Shown here piece by piece: positions 10,110 through 23,392 of a stretch of DNA of 64,000 bases (the stretch's first letter is position 1; each line of letters begins with the position of its first letter). The stretch lies in NCBI GenBank assembly GCA_009599575.1, contig VWND01000026.1, forward strand, positions 62,001 through 126,000. The letters are read 5' to 3'. The translations under genes and the position numbers were made by a program. Under the pieces are notes generated by a model. That model saw only the letters and a list, made by a program, of their open reading frames with translations, was not told the origin of the DNA and did not search any database. The DNA comes from Blumeriella jaapii (lineage: Eukaryota; Ascomycota; Leotiomycetes; Helotiales; Drepanopezizaceae).

Positions 10110-12419
10110 TCATCGATCTGATCCATTGACCCCCACCGGCTGTGACCTTTCCAAGAAATCCAACGGCCATCCTAACACTGCACATTGCTCCGCGTCACGG
10201 AACCCAACCTGTGTACTAGGCCACTGCAATTCTCGCATCTCTAGTCCCTGCACCTTTCCCACAGGTAGCCACACTCCCGCCAATTCTAGATGCCTAGTAG
10301 TATTGGTGAATCCCCTTGCCTTCAAAAATTCCTTCGCGGGATTAGGATCATATGTTCTTGCAAAACTTGCCCATGTATCAAGCACTAACTGCATGAATGG
10401 AAGATCGTCCTCGTTTCTTAATGGTCGTCCGTTGAACGCGAGTGTTCCGAATACAAAGAGGACCTCCCCATTGTGGCATTTGAAGTATTCTGCATCTGGA
10501 TCGCCGTACGGGTGAGCTGAGGTTTTGGGTGCGTCGCATACACCACCGTTAGGATTATACGAGCCCTGGTAGGAGCGGTTAAACTCGTAGAAGTATTGGT
10601 TCGGGGCGAAGACGGAGTTCTGGACAGAAGCGTAAGAAGAGGCTTGCTCATAACAGCGATAAATCGTGTCGGTCCCAACTCGGGCGGTTACATTGAAAAC
10701 TTCGAGGGAGGCATTCGCGGCGTTGGAGAGTGGGAACAGTGGGGACCCGGCGAGGGAGTCTGGAAAGCCATTATCTGTAAGTGATTGCGAGAGGTTAGTG
10801 GTATTGATGTATGTGATGGTCGCAGCGCCGTCATCTCGCAACAGGCCTTCCATCAAGTGGACTTCTCGGAGGCTGTCTGATGCCGTTTCATCGACCACGA
10901 GTTGAGATGTCGTAAGATATATCCCATCAACAGTTAAGAATCTGGCATAGGTTCGGACGAGAGATGCCGCTGGGACACTGCGAAGACAATCTACTCGGGA
11001 CGCGGCTGTCGAGCAATTCGCCTCAGCCAAGATCGTATTCGAAACCATCGACATCTGGGTTTCTATGTCAAGCCATGATGAGTAGGTCGTGCCATAGCCG
11101 CCTCCGCCCAGATTGCTTTGAGGAATGGCCGCCTTAAACTTCCCAACAGTCTTCGGTGAGGCCAGCATCGCCCGGACAGACGCTGCTCCCGCGGACTGTC
11201 CGAATATCGTGATACGGTCTGGGTCTCCTCCAAACGCGTGAATATGATCTCGAACCCAATCCAGAGCATTGATCTGGTCTGCCAAGCCATAGTTCCCTTT
11301 TGTCACGCCGTCATCCAGCGCCAAATACCCCAAGGTGGAAACACGGTAATTGATCGTAACCAGGACTACATCGCCTCTAGAAGCCAAATTTCCTCCGTCA
11401 AATGTCGGGTTACTGCCAGAGCCTCCACTCAAGGCCCCTCCGTGCATGTAGAACATGACAGGTTTCAGGTCTTTTGTAGATGCACCCCCATGAGCGGGGA
11501 TAAATGGCGTGTAGATGTTCAGGAAAAGGCAGTCTTCGGAGCCTCCACTAGCCTGCATGCATTGCGCTCCGTAATATAGCGCAGATGCGTTGTTGCCGTT
11601 GCCTTTGTATGGCTTTGAATACGTCAACCTTTTGGGTTGCGCCGCACTGCCGACCACGAGCTCAGCAATTGCCAATTCAAAGGGTCTCGAGAAAAGGGTA
11701 AGACAAGAACACAGCAATGGTAGGAAGATAAGCTGGAAATACGGGCTGCTCCCTCACTTACTATCGCACGCCCAAGAAACGAAAGCTAAGGCGATCTCGA
11801 AACCTGAACAATAGTTAGGGGAATGGATCTGCACTATAATACCTCATCAAGCATACGAAAAAATGGCTTGTACTTACCCAGTTATGTATTCCCCGTTTGC
11901 GTGGACGCTCACTTGCCATTTCGAGCTTGTGTTCTGGAAAGAAGCGTCGGTGTAAGGAGCTGACTGGGTGCAAAGAGCTGGCAAGTGAGAGTGGGATGAA
12001 GTAGTCAGTAGCCAACCATTGCCGTCGATAACTCGTGCTTCAGAGACATCAGAATTAATCCAGTAAAGCTGTTCGGTAGCGAACTTTTCCTGATAAACCA
12101 GATAGTCAAGGTTAGTTTGGATACTGTGGCTGCTTAGTTCCGGAGACCAGAGCTGCTCTCCTAACGCAGCACAAGTTGAGATTGCAGAAATTCGGGACCG
12201 AGGTGAAAGGAGAATGATGCCAGAGTCCGCAGAAGGACTCTGAGGACCTGGAGACCGGATTTGATAAGTAACTGAAGATCCTCCAAGAGCTTAGGATGAC
12301 ACACCGGAAAGATCATTGTGGATCAAAATGCTCAAGTCTGAGTCTAGAATTTTAGGAGAAGGTGCTCCTTGAGCTAACTGAGACGCTATAAGAAGGACAA
12401 AGATGATCCTGGAAGCCAT
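10110..12419 (-). CDS. Type-B carboxylesterase (alpha/beta hydrolase), secreted
   Basis: Proposed exons are 12419-12305, 12247-11878, 11803-11762 and 11646-10110, with introns of 57, 74 and 115 bp, giving 687 residues. The signal peptide is MASRIIFVLLIASQLAQG. An N-terminal extension (about 40-160, with LGEQLW and the residues YWI) precedes the catalytic domain. That domain contains SEDCLFLNIY, the oxyanion loop MHGGA, and the nucleophile motif FGQSAGAAS with Ser327. A likely catalytic His lies in KCHNGEVLFVFG. It should hydrolyse carboxylic esters outside the cell; the substrate is unknown. An in-frame TAA at 12291-12293 falls inside the proposed first intron (GTGTGT..CCAG), which keeps frame when removed. 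If that intron is not real, the gene is broken. The tiny 42-bp third exon (encoding FRDRLSFRFLGVR) keeps the frame on both sides. Confidence 0.88.
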
Positions 12420-13847
12420 ACTGAAAGGAATGGAATGGAAAACGACCTACATAGAGATTTAGCAACTTAATAGCGATTTGGAAGGTAGATGTTACCCCGC
12501 ATGCAAATCAATCGGTATCCGCCCACTTGCATATTTCTTCATGTCGGTATAAAGCTGAATCGAGGAGTTGGAGACCTGGTCCCCTGCGTAGGGGGGAGCG
12601 GGGTCTCAACGTAAACAACCATCCTGTATTCTTGATTGTGATGACGACACAACGTAGCTGCCAGTGGAGCGTGTTCAAGTTTCCTGCGTCTCTGTGAAGT
12701 TTGGCACGGGAGGAGAGCCTGCGAGAGTCACGAGAGTAACACAACAGCTCCGGCCAGCCAGGACTTCGGAGCCAATCCGGGCAATAGCAGCGATTATCCC
12801 ACCGAGTTGTAATATCTCCGACTTCATCCCAGACCCAAAATCAACACAACGCCTTTTTTTTTTGACATTTTTTTGACAGATTCAAAGCACGACCTTGAAT
12901 CCGAACGCACCAGGTGAACGCGATTCCCCGACACCCCATTTCAACAAAGAAAGGGACAGATACAAATACACGGAATTCAGGGAATGACGAGTAATCAACT
13001 TAAGTAACTTTTATGTTCACCGTGACCGTGTGTTCTCCTTTCACCGAGTTGAAATCCAATGCGGCGAGCTTGTTGACATTGAGCTCTGGTTTGGCTTCGC
13101 CCCTGGATTTAAGCGAGAAAGCAGTTCCAGCAGATTCCTGCTGCGTTCCTCCCCCCTCCCCTCCACTTCTGTCGTGCGGAAAAATAAACTGGTTATCAAA
13201 AAATCATCAATTTGATTCGAAAATATTTTCTCAACTCAAACTTAATTCGATTTGATGCACACCTTTATCTTAAATTTACCTTGTCGCAGTATTTCCATCT
13301 CAGCTCAAGCTTATTCCACGTCAACTCAACCCATCCCAGCATCAACTTAAAATAAACTTTTCAAACAAACTTATCGAAACGTTTTCAATACCGTTCAGGA
13401 ATATTTCTCAGCCAGATATCTAGTCAACTCGTCAAACACAAAGTCCACAATCAATCCCTACCTATGATTAGAATCTCTCAACGTTTACTCCTAAGAGCAT
13501 TGAACATCACCACCGCCCACGTCGAGAAGCCTCCCCCCTCCCCAAACAAGTTCTTCTCGTACCTGCTCTCATTTCATTGCAAATGCGGAATTCAAATAGC
13601 TCCATAGCTCTACATCCCCTCGAAAATCAACATTTCCAGAGTCAATTCCGCCGACACGACACACTTGGTCTGGGGACAGCTAGCACCCTAGCGCCGATTC
13701 CACGCTCCAGAAGTCACCGATTCAGAAGCTACGAACCAACTCCTCGCTTGACACCTACTTTGGGCGGGTGACGAAGCTATCTCCTCCCCGCTCTACTGGC
13801 TTTTCTAACAGAGCCAGAGCCAGAGCCACGGGCGTGATTGGTATCGC
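12420..13847. other. Intergenic region flanking the retrotransposon block
   Basis: About 1.4 kb upstream of the esterase gene and next to the LINE insertion. It contains T-rich tracts (near 12850) and a short GAGCCA repeat near 13811-13830, but no supported gene. Composition is still normal up to the LINE border, so RIP has not visibly spread to this side. Confidence 0.4.
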
Positions 13848-13860
13848 GCAAGCACTTCCG
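13848..13860 (+). repeat. Target-site duplication of the LINE, left copy
   Basis: GCAAGCACTTCCG lies directly against the (TAG)9 tail. The same 13 bases (14 if the shared T is counted) recur at 36680-36692, at the other edge of the AT-rich block. This is the length and placement expected for a target-primed reverse-transcription insertion. Confidence 0.85.
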
Positions 13861-13887
13861 TAGTAGTAGTAGTAGTAGTAGTAGTAG
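13861..13887. repeat. (TAG)9 microsatellite, LINE 3' tail
   Basis: Nine perfect TAG units abut the target-site duplication. On the LINE sense strand this is a terminal (CTA)9 run, as seen at 3' ends of LINEs that end in short simple repeats rather than poly(A). Confidence 0.85.
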
Positions 13888-15161
13888 TATTGATTAACGT
13901 CTAGCGGAGTGCAGCCGAGAGGCTGCCCTCCTAGGACCTCCCAGAGGATACGGAGACGTGCTAAGCTAAGGAATTAAATACAAAGTACGATCCCGAAAGC
14001 AGTTCGTATTAATACAGCTAAAGCTGCTGTCGTCTACGCTTTTCGCCGCTTTTTACGATGATCCGTTAATGTAATTTATAGGCGTAAAGCCTAAAAAAAA
14101 AAGCTTAAAAAGTATGCATACGGCATCGATTAAAATATGATTTGTCGATTGCGTGGAAACGCATAATAATATAGCCAATAGGCCGAAAAAGAAAAAAAAA
14201 AAAGCAATATTTAAATGTCCGAATTCAAAAACCAAAAGCGAAAAACAAGCTTGCGCTTATCAAAATAAAAAATCATTCGTTATACAAATATATAAAATAA
14301 TATTCGCTCCGCTGTAACGTCGCTTCGCGCGGCCGTACGCAGTTTATTCTGTTCGAATTGCATTCGATCAAAATAAGCAATATACGTACGTATAGCAAAA
14401 CTGGTTATATTTAAAAAATTATAATAATAACGCGTAAAAACGTTACAAAATCCTTTGGCTCGCGAAGCAGATTTTTAAAAAATATTACGGCTTTTCGCTC
14501 GGTTCGGAAAAAAGCGTTTAATCGAGTTTTTTTGGGCCAATTAAAAAAACGTTTAATCGCGCGGCGGCATAATATTAAATATAATAAAATTTTAAACTTT
14601 TTGCATTTGCAACGCAATTCGGCGTCGGTATAATTATATTTAACGTAATACTATTCGTAATTTTTATAAATAATTCTGGTCGCTAAATAATAATAAAGCA
14701 ATCGTTTCGGCATATCGAGCTTCGGCAAAAGTTTAATTGCGTAAACCGGGTTTTACCGCTTGTAATTTCGTAAAAGCTTTTTGCTGGCTGTTTTTTATCA
14801 GCGGCTTCGATGCGAATTTCGTATTTTCTTAAAATCGGAGCGTATTTTATTTATAATAAATTCGGACGCAAAGCTTTTATTTTAAAAAGTTTTTTCCGCA
14901 TTCGCATTTGCTAATTTATCGACGGCTTCGTTGCTTTCGATGCTCGTATAACCCGATGCTTATTTGACTTTTACGTCGTATATTTTCATCGCTTTTTAAC
15001 AGGCCAGAAAAGCTTATTAAAAAAAAAAAAAAAATGTTTCGCGTATCTTTTAAATTATTAAAATGCTATCGATATATATTTATAGCTTTTGCGTACGCAT
15101 TTCGGCTGGTATACTCGCAGCTTTTTACAGACCTTTTTATGCTTTTATCGCTTTTGCGTCG
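13888..15161 (-). pseudogene. LINE 3' region (ORF2 C-terminus and 3' UTR), decayed
   Basis: RIP-mutated sequence continues the LINE from the copia insertion at 15162 to the tail. By position it should hold the end of ORF2 (often an RNase H domain in this clade) and the 3' UTR. I could not identify an RNase H motif with certainty. The first 100 bases, 13888-13990, are less mutated than the rest. Confidence 0.5.
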
Positions 15162-15463
15162 TGTCGTGCATAGCCGAATAGTCGGTAGAAACCCTTACCG
15201 GAGGCTGGGACGGATAAATTATATGCAGTAAAATGTTACTTGTATTGTTCTAAGTCTGACTGGCGAGCTTTTCGCAAAAGACGGAAGGTTCGGGCTCGCT
15301 TAATCAGTCGCTCGGAAAAACTAGTTTTCGAAAAGGCTCGTTATCACGTAACTACGAGCTTTTCCGAGCTTTAGAAATATTTAATTATTAAAAGCGTACG
15401 GGAAAAATAAATCTGAAACAAAAAAAATAAAAAATAATAAAAAAATATAAATATAGCGTAATA
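15162..15463 (-). repeat. Copia copy 1 LTR (3' LTR in sense)
   Basis: 302 bp, starting TGTCGTGCAT on the plus strand and ending GCGTAATA, where the ancestral end was CAACA. It is strongly RIP-mutated compared with its partner at 23086-23387. Confidence 0.92.
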
Positions 15464-18400
15464 TATTTTTTAGCTAATTGCCAATCCGGTGATTAATTAT
15501 TTTTAAAGCGCGGAAAAGTTTTTTTATCGTCCGAATGCGGCCGTAACGCGATATTATAATATTTATATAACTTATTTATATTTTTTATCGTTGCGAAGCG
15601 TAAATAAGGCCAATTTAGTTTAAATAAAAGTTTCGTCGCTTTTGAAAAACTTAATTTTTTTATTTTTCCATCAGTCTTTTAATAAATTCAAGTTTTATTA
15701 TTTTAATCAAAAACATCGATATAGCTTTTTCTATATTTAAAAAAGATCGTTCGCGTAGTTTTATTCGACCAGTTGGCCCAGCTTTTCGGACTTTCAGTTT
15801 TCGGCGTTTGCGTAATCGAAGTTTTGCGAAATTTATTTTGCGTAATTAATCGGCTTTTTCGGCTAATTCGTTTTTTTTCGATCTTTTCGAAAAAAGCGAT
15901 TTTTTCGATATTTCGTTTTTAGACGGTTTTTTCGGAAATTTATATTTGCCTGGCCTCGAAAATGCCGATATAGCGCTTAGAAATAAAAAAAACGCTGCTG
16001 GCGGTGAAAAAGCTATTAGCGGTAGTTTCGGTCCTGATAGCATTTTCGGAAAAAAAAGGCAAAACATTGGCGCTTCTGGAAAAAAAGCGGCCGGGAATTA
16101 TTAAAGCGAAAGAATTAAAAGTAAAAATAACGACGATAATCGTTTTTCAAAACGTATTTGTATTAAGGCCAAAAAGCCTGCTATTTCTAGGCTTTTCAAT
16201 TTTACTTTTTGTATAACCTGTATTATTCGCGAAGCAATTGAAAATTTAAACTACGATTATTTATCGAATTTAGCTAAAATTCGTTGCTATCGATGCTACG
16301 CAATTAATACGTCGTGCATTTCGGCCGACGCGAACGTTTTTTTAACTGCGTGGTTTTTTCGTTTTTAAAATTCGGATTAATAAAATTATTAAAACGGTTA
16401 GTTTTATCGAAAAACTTTGTCGTTTCTGCTAATCGATTTTTAAAATATAACGGTTATTTTCTATTTTACGATTAAAGCGGCTTTAAAAATGTAAAAAAAT
16501 AAACTTTTAAATCGATCGTAATTTAAAAGCAAAACTAATAAATACAAAGCGTATTATTAACGCGAAGCTCGCTGCGACTCGTAAGATTTTTTTAGCTTTT
16601 TTTGTTTTTCGAATGAAAACTTTTACGCTTGTTTCACGTACTGGCGGAATAAAACTTGGCCACGATTTATTAAAAAATGCTTTCGTTTTTAAAAATTTAA
16701 AAAAGAATTTCGCGGCGACTTTTTTGCCAAACGTTTCTGGTTTTTAATTTAATAAAATTTCGCAAAAGAAAAAAAATGCTTCGGCTGCATAGCCGGCGGC
16801 AGTTAGTTTTTTAAAAAAGCTATCGAAGAGTTTATTTCAGATTTAATTATCGCGAAGCGTCGAACGCGGATTATTATTTTAGCGGGTTATATTTTTAACT
16901 TTTTGCAAAACTGAACGGTTTGGTTTTGAGTTTTTGGGTTTGCGAAAGGTTCGGATTTCCTTTAATTAAAAAGTGGTTTTGCTATATTTTAAATTTTAAT
17001 AAAAATCTGTTTAAATAAATGTACGCCTGCAAAATGCAAGCTTTTTAGCTCGATTAGTCGAGCTTTTCGATCAAAATTCCGAAAATCTCGTAAATTAAAA
17101 AGTTTAACGAAACTTTTGTATTTTTATCGGATCAGATTTTTAATAAAACCGTTTGCGTGCATTTTATTTATTAAAAAATATATAATTTTAAACTTTTTAT
17201 TTTAATACTTTTAGCGAATTTATATATTATTTATATCGACGTAGCGAAGTTTTATAAAGATTTTTTTTTTATTTTTTACGATTAATTTAATCGTTTGCTA
17301 ATTATCGTAATATACGTTTTATTTAAGAATAACGTCGAGTCGAAGCTTTTTGAAAAAACGTTGAAATGCTATTATTTTTTTTACGGTCGCTATATAAGCA
17401 AATAGCTCCGCTTTAATAAAAAAAATAGTAATTATATCTTATCGTATAACTTTTTTACAAAATAGCATTTTCGAAAAAAAAAAAAATATATTTCTGAAAG
17501 GATTTCCGAGTTTTTAAATCGTCGGCGAAAAAAACGTCGGTGAAAATTATTAATTGGTTTTCCCGCTTTTTTCGACTGTAAACGATTTTTAAAAATTTCG
17601 TTTTATAAAAATATCGAAGCGTTTAATTAACTGTTTCGAAATATTAAAAATTCGGATTAGTAAAAAAGTAAAAAAGCTAAAAGGCTGCGAAGGCCACGTC
17701 GGATCGAAGTATAATAGCAATATACAAAATTAAACCGATTTTTTTTTAATACTTTTTAATTTGCGAAAGCGTAATTACGCTTGGGTTTTTAACAAATTCG
17801 CAAATTAAAAAAAGCGTATTTAAAAAGCGCTTTTTATATGCATTAAACTTCGTAGCGATTTTTTCGATATACGAATCGTAAAACAAAAAGACTTTTTTTT
17901 TTTATTTGTTTCGTAAAATACAAATTCCGAGAAAATAATCCAAATCTTTTATATTTGTAAGCTCGTAAGCTTTTTTCAGACCGAAAATGATTTCGTCGGC
18001 TTTTAACGAATAAAAAGCGTGATATAAAACTTAAATATCGTCGACGTAAAACGCTACGTATACGCTTCGCATTTCGTTAGCGAATATACAAAGTTTTTCG
18101 CCTATTAATTCGAGCTTCAGCTTTTTCAAAATATTAGCGAATTCGTTATATTATAAAATTAAAAAATTTTTTAATTTATACAAAGCTCGGTCTAGCTGTA
18201 TTATTATATCTGGTTATTTGAATTTATTAAATAAATAACACGTAACTGGCTTATTTCTAAAATTTCGTTTTGTATTAACGAAAGCATTAATTATATCGAA
18301 TTATTTAATTTTCAAATCGAAATAGGCCGCCAGCGTTATAATTATTCGGAAAAAACGGGCTGCGAATATAGCTACGTATATAAAAAAGATTAAAGCTTCG

Positions 18401-21400
18401 TTTTATAAATCTTTTTTTACGATTAGTTTCGATTTGCACCGTTGCAATTCGCTTAAGCTGTTTGTTTTATATATAAAAACTTATTTAAATAAAATAAATT
18501 TTATAATTTCATTTTTTTTAATAATCCTCCAGCATTTTCTGGTTTTTAAGTTTTTAATTTCGGTTTTTACTTTTTTTTTAAACTGCTTTTTTATCTGATG
18601 GTTTTTTAATTCGTTTCAGTTTTTTAAAACCTTCGAAAGATTATTCCGATATTATTTTTAGTCGGAAAGTTAAATGTTTTTTACCGATTCTTTTTTTATC
18701 GAAGCCGCTATTATTACGTAAATAGTCTAAAAGTTTTTTTTATTTATTTAAATCGGCTCGTTTGTTTAAAACGTATAAACGAATTCGTCGATTTGTTATT
18801 TGATAAATAAAGCTATTGATTAAAAGATTTCGCATATCGTAGCGTATATTTTCGGTTTATCCGGCCAATATAAAATAGAATTTATACGATTTCGTTTAGC
18901 AATTTCTGAAATCAGCTGCTTTTTATCGCTTATCGGAAACTTCGATTTGTTTTTCTATTTTTTCTGAATAATGCTTTTTTTTTAGTAATTAATCTTGAAA
19001 AAGCTTCCAAAAGCAAGCGTTTAAATGGCTGTTTTATTTTAAATCGATTTAGCGTCTGATTTGCCGGGCGATAATTTTTAATTATAATTTAAAAAATTGA
19101 ATTGCGCGCTTTTTCGTATAGGGCCATTTTTATGCCCGCGCCGAAAAACTTTTTAAAACTTTGCTTTGTTTTATTTTGTTTTGCAATAATAAACTTTATT
19201 AGTCTGTTATTTTTTCTTGGACTTTTATAATTTTTTAACGTTTTTATCGCGTCGGTTAAAATATTTCGAATATGCTTTACATATTTCCGATTAATAACTA
19301 ATTTTAAAAATTAAAATTAATCGATAATAGCTTTATCGAAAAAGCTTTTATAAAAAATTATTATCTCCGAGCTTTAGACGTCTGAATCGATCGTAAAAAA
19401 AGGTTCGATCGCTTCGATTTTTATTAGGTTTTTTATTTCCGAAGATTTAGCTTTTTTTAAAATGTTTAAATCCATTAATATTAAAATGTTTTTTTTTTTT
19501 ATTATAAGCTTTGGAAATCTATTAAAAGGGCCTGAAATAAATCCTGGTTCTGATAACGGCTCCGATAAAAAATAATTTCCATTTTTTCGTATAAAATCTG
19601 GAAATTGCTCGTTTTGTAATAATAGCTTTTTTTTTATATTATTTTTTTTTTAATATACCGAGTTTTGCTGATTTGCGCCGCTATTAAAACCGCTCGTTAA
19701 TATCTGATATTTAGCGTTTTAAGCTTTTTCGTTTTTCGCGTTTTCGATAAATTCTACGGTTTTTTAAAACTTTAGTTTAATTATAGGATTTGGACTTTTA
19801 CGCTTCGAAAAGTAAAATTTGAATTCGTTAAACACTACGTTTCGGCTCGTAATTATACGCATTAACTAAAGCATTTAAATTTTGTAAATATTAAAAGCGC
19901 TATATCCAACCAAATATCCGATATGTTTTTTCGAAAAAACCTTAAATTTTTTTTTGTGTTTTATAGCCTTTCGATCTTTTATTATTAAATACGCACGAGC
20001 TTCGTACGCATAAACTTTGCTTTAGTTTGGTTTAAAATCGGCCGTACGCGTTTTTATAATAGCAGGATCGTAGTATCGGAAATATTGCTTAAATTAATTA
20101 TACAAAATTTCATTTGGAAATTTAAATTATTTTTTCGCAAGCGGCGATATATTATATAAATGCGCTGCTGCTTTTATCGTTTCGGGCTAAAAAAAGATTG
20201 GAAATTCCGTTTTAATTTTTATTTTTATCGAACGTTTAATTATTTTTCTTTTTGCTCGTTCGATCGAGCCGTTTGGCTAATGCACGTAAAATAAAATTAA
20301 TTTCAAATCGATACTTTCGCGTTTCGTTTATTTTTAATATTCCGAAATAATATTTTTTTGCTTTGAAATTACCGACGATTCGTTATTTTATCGAATTTTG
20401 CAAATAAAAAAGTTATATTAGCGTTTAATTTATGCGTCGAATATTTAAAAACGGTTCAGAACGATTTTTATATTTTTCGTTTTAATAGCGAAAACTCAAA
20501 TCTTTTTATTATATTCGTTTTTTATCAGAAATATTTACGTCGAGCCGTTATAAGCTTTTCTACGATTTTTAAAATAATCGTAAAAATCTTAGCCGATGCG
20601 AAAAAAAAGCCTGAAAAATTTGTTTTTTAATATTACTTTTAAAATTATTTGTTCTGAATGCGTAATAGCATACTTTTCGTATTTTATTTTTATTAAGCCT
20701 TTGATTTTTATTTTACGAATGTTTTCGATCAGCTTTTCGAGCGCGTTTTTATTTAAATGGCCCGAACGAAAATGCTATAAGCGCGTATCGTTATTCCGAT
20801 CGTACGTAAACACGCTGCTTTTTTTGAACTTATGGCGCGTACGACGTTTCGAAATTATATAAATTATAAGGCCGGGCGAATCACGTTTCAAAAAATTCAA
20901 ATTATTACGTAGGAAATACGAACAAAAAAAGCAATTAATTTTAATATATTTAAATATACAAAAATCGGCGATCGTTTAATATTAACGTTTTAAAATAAAA
21001 CTTTTAAAACTTTTAAAACAAAAAGTATTATTTAATTTTTAAAATTAGTAATTTTTTTTAGCCAAAAAATTAGCGGAAATAATATTAATAATAAAATCTG
21101 AAACAAACGCCACGTTATTAAAAACCATATTTTAAAACTTTTTATTTTTTTTGCGAAAAGCTTTTTTTATTAAACGACTTTTTTTTCCGACGATTAAAAA
21201 ACTTTATATGCTTATATAAACGCTGTTAATAAAATTATTAACTTTTTTATAAAACTCTTCGATAAAAAAGTTTTTGTCGTTAATTAAATGAATTTCAGAG
21301 CAGTTGTTAAAAAGAATATTTTTATTTAAAAAAAATAATACTAACCAGATTTCAAAGCTAAAACGTTAATTCCGAAATGCTTTTTAATCGTATTAAAGCA

Positions 21401-23085
21401 AAAAAAATAAAAAGTTGCGATAAAAAACTTTTTCTAATCGTTTTTGAAAATTGATTTTGGAATCTGTTTTGGCTTAATTATTAAAATTTTAAAAATTTTA
21501 TTAATTGCGACCATTTGAATATTTTTTTTATTCAGAACTTTTAAAACCTTTTTATAATTGAAAAACAGCTTTTTTCGCATTTCAGCGATTTTCTGCCTAT
21601 TTAAAAAGTTGAAAAAAGTCTTTTTTTTACGACGATTATTTATTGCGTATAAAAGCTTTTTACAATCGATTAAAAAATAGAAATAGCGCTTTTTGAAAAT
21701 ATCGCATAAGCAGTTATATTCTTTTTCTTTTTTCTTTTTGCTTTTTTTTTTTTTTTTTTTTTTTACGATTTTTCGAAATATCGTTATTTTTAAAATCGAA
21801 AAGGAAAATAACGAAAACTCCGACTTTTCGGCCTGAATTATCGAATCTTCGGTTGTTTTTAAAAAAAAAAGATTATAAAATTTAATTCGATTAAAATTTT
21901 TTTTATAAAAAAGCCGGCAAGTTCGTTTTCCAAATACTTAGCTTTTTTGCCGTTCGCTTATTATAAATTAATATATGCGGCGATTGCGTCGAGAAAATCG
22001 GTGGCAGCGTAGCGGCCATTTATATTAGAAATTTTATATTCGATAGCTGCTTTGTAAACGGTTTATTATTTTTTTATTTATTCGGTTATATTTACTTTTT
22101 CGTTGTACGTTTTACGGAAAATGTTTTTGTAATTAAATCTGACGGAGCTAACCACGGAAAAGTATACAAAAGTAATATTTTTTTTCAAAATACGAACGAA
22201 TGCTTGGAATAATTTCTGCTTTTTTTCGTAGTATAAATCCTTGATTCTACGTATATTTTTATTTATTAAAAAATCTTTTTGCAAATTAATATAAAAAATG
22301 GCGTACGCTTTTTTATTATTAATAGCGTTAATTTCCGATTAAGCAATTGCAAAATTTATTAAATTAATTTTCATAATTAAAAAGATTTAATCGAGCAATT
22401 TCTGATAGGCAGTAACGTACTTCTGCTATTTCTTAAGCTTTTTTAAATAGTTTTTAAAAAAGTAATCGATTTTATTTTTCAAATCGTCGAAAATCAGATT
22501 AGCTGGTCGAGATTTGTCGGAAAAGTTATTAGTCGTAACGGCGGCTTTTTCTGCCTCGGTTATGCTATTATATTCGGCGCATTTTCGATCGTAATCTGCT
22601 TAGCGCTTTTTTTTTTTTAATCGATAAACTAGTAAAAAAACTGTTTTTATAGTCGTTTATTAATAAAAAAGCGAAATAAAAGATTAGGATCGGGTGTAAT
22701 CGAAAGGAAAAATCCTTGATCGATGAAATTTATACGCTTCTAACCAAGAAATCCACGATTTTGAGTCGTAAAAAAAAATTTTTTTTTTTGTAAAGGCCGA
22801 TATATTGTTTTCGTTATAAAAGATCGATTAATTTGGTTAAAAAAAATAAAAAAATAAAAATAAGATTTATAAATTAAAAAAATCGAAAAATTAATGCTTT
22901 CCGCATTTTTAATAGCTTTTTATCGATTCGTAATCTTTTGTTAAATAAGGAAAACTTTGCAAAATATAACCTTTTACGAATATTTTTTAATAATTCGAAT
23001 AAATTGATCGGTAAAAATTCCTAACGAATCTTTTAGCGTATGCATTATAGAAAAAAGCTTATTAATTAGCTCCGAGGCTTATAAC

Positions 23086-23387
23086 TGTCGTATATAACCG
23101 AATAGTCGGTAGAAACTTTTACCGGAGGCTGGAACGAATGAATTGTATGCAGTAAAATATTACTTATATTATTTTAAGTCTGACTGGCGAGCTTTCCGCA
23201 AAAGACGAAAGGTTCGGGCTCGCTTAGTCAGTCGCTCGGAAAAACTAGTTTCCGAGAAGGCTCGTTATCACGTGACTACGAGCCTTTCCGAGCTCTAGGA
23301 ACATCTAACTACTAAAAGCGTACGGGAAGAATGAATCTGGAACAAAAGAAATGAAAGATAATAAAGGAATGTAAATATAGCGCAACA
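23086..23387 (-). repeat. Copia copy 1 LTR (5' LTR in sense)
   Basis: 302 bp, ending GCGCAACA followed by the duplicated CGTCG. It keeps many more G and C than the partner LTR at 15162-15463. Confidence 0.92.
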
Positions 23388-23392
23388 CGTCG

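Larger units (their letters stand above)
15162..23387 (-). mobile_element. Ty1/copia retrotransposon copy 1, heavily RIP-mutated
   Basis: An 8226-bp element is delimited by two 302-bp LTRs (15162-15463 and 23086-23387) and flanked by a perfect CGTCG duplication (15157-15161 and 23388-23392). Pol lies on the minus strand, so the 5' LTR is the right one. The conserved RT motif YVDDI survives near 18034-18048. It is followed at once by a TAA (plus-strand tta at 18031-18033), where copy 2 still has CAA, a RIP-type change. The internal region matches copy 2 almost base for base in length, but both C-to-T and G-to-A changes are dense. It is nested in the LINE. Confidence 0.93.

Noticed and set aside
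20596..20862. Plus-strand 88-codon frame, with a near-copy at 29634-29900
   Set aside because: Both are antisense shadows of the copia integrase zinc region on the minus strand; conservation follows from the two copies being the same element.
21720..21770. Poly-T/poly-A tracts as mitochondrial or plasmid insertions
   Set aside because: They fall inside the copia internal region and are low-complexity sequence exaggerated by RIP.
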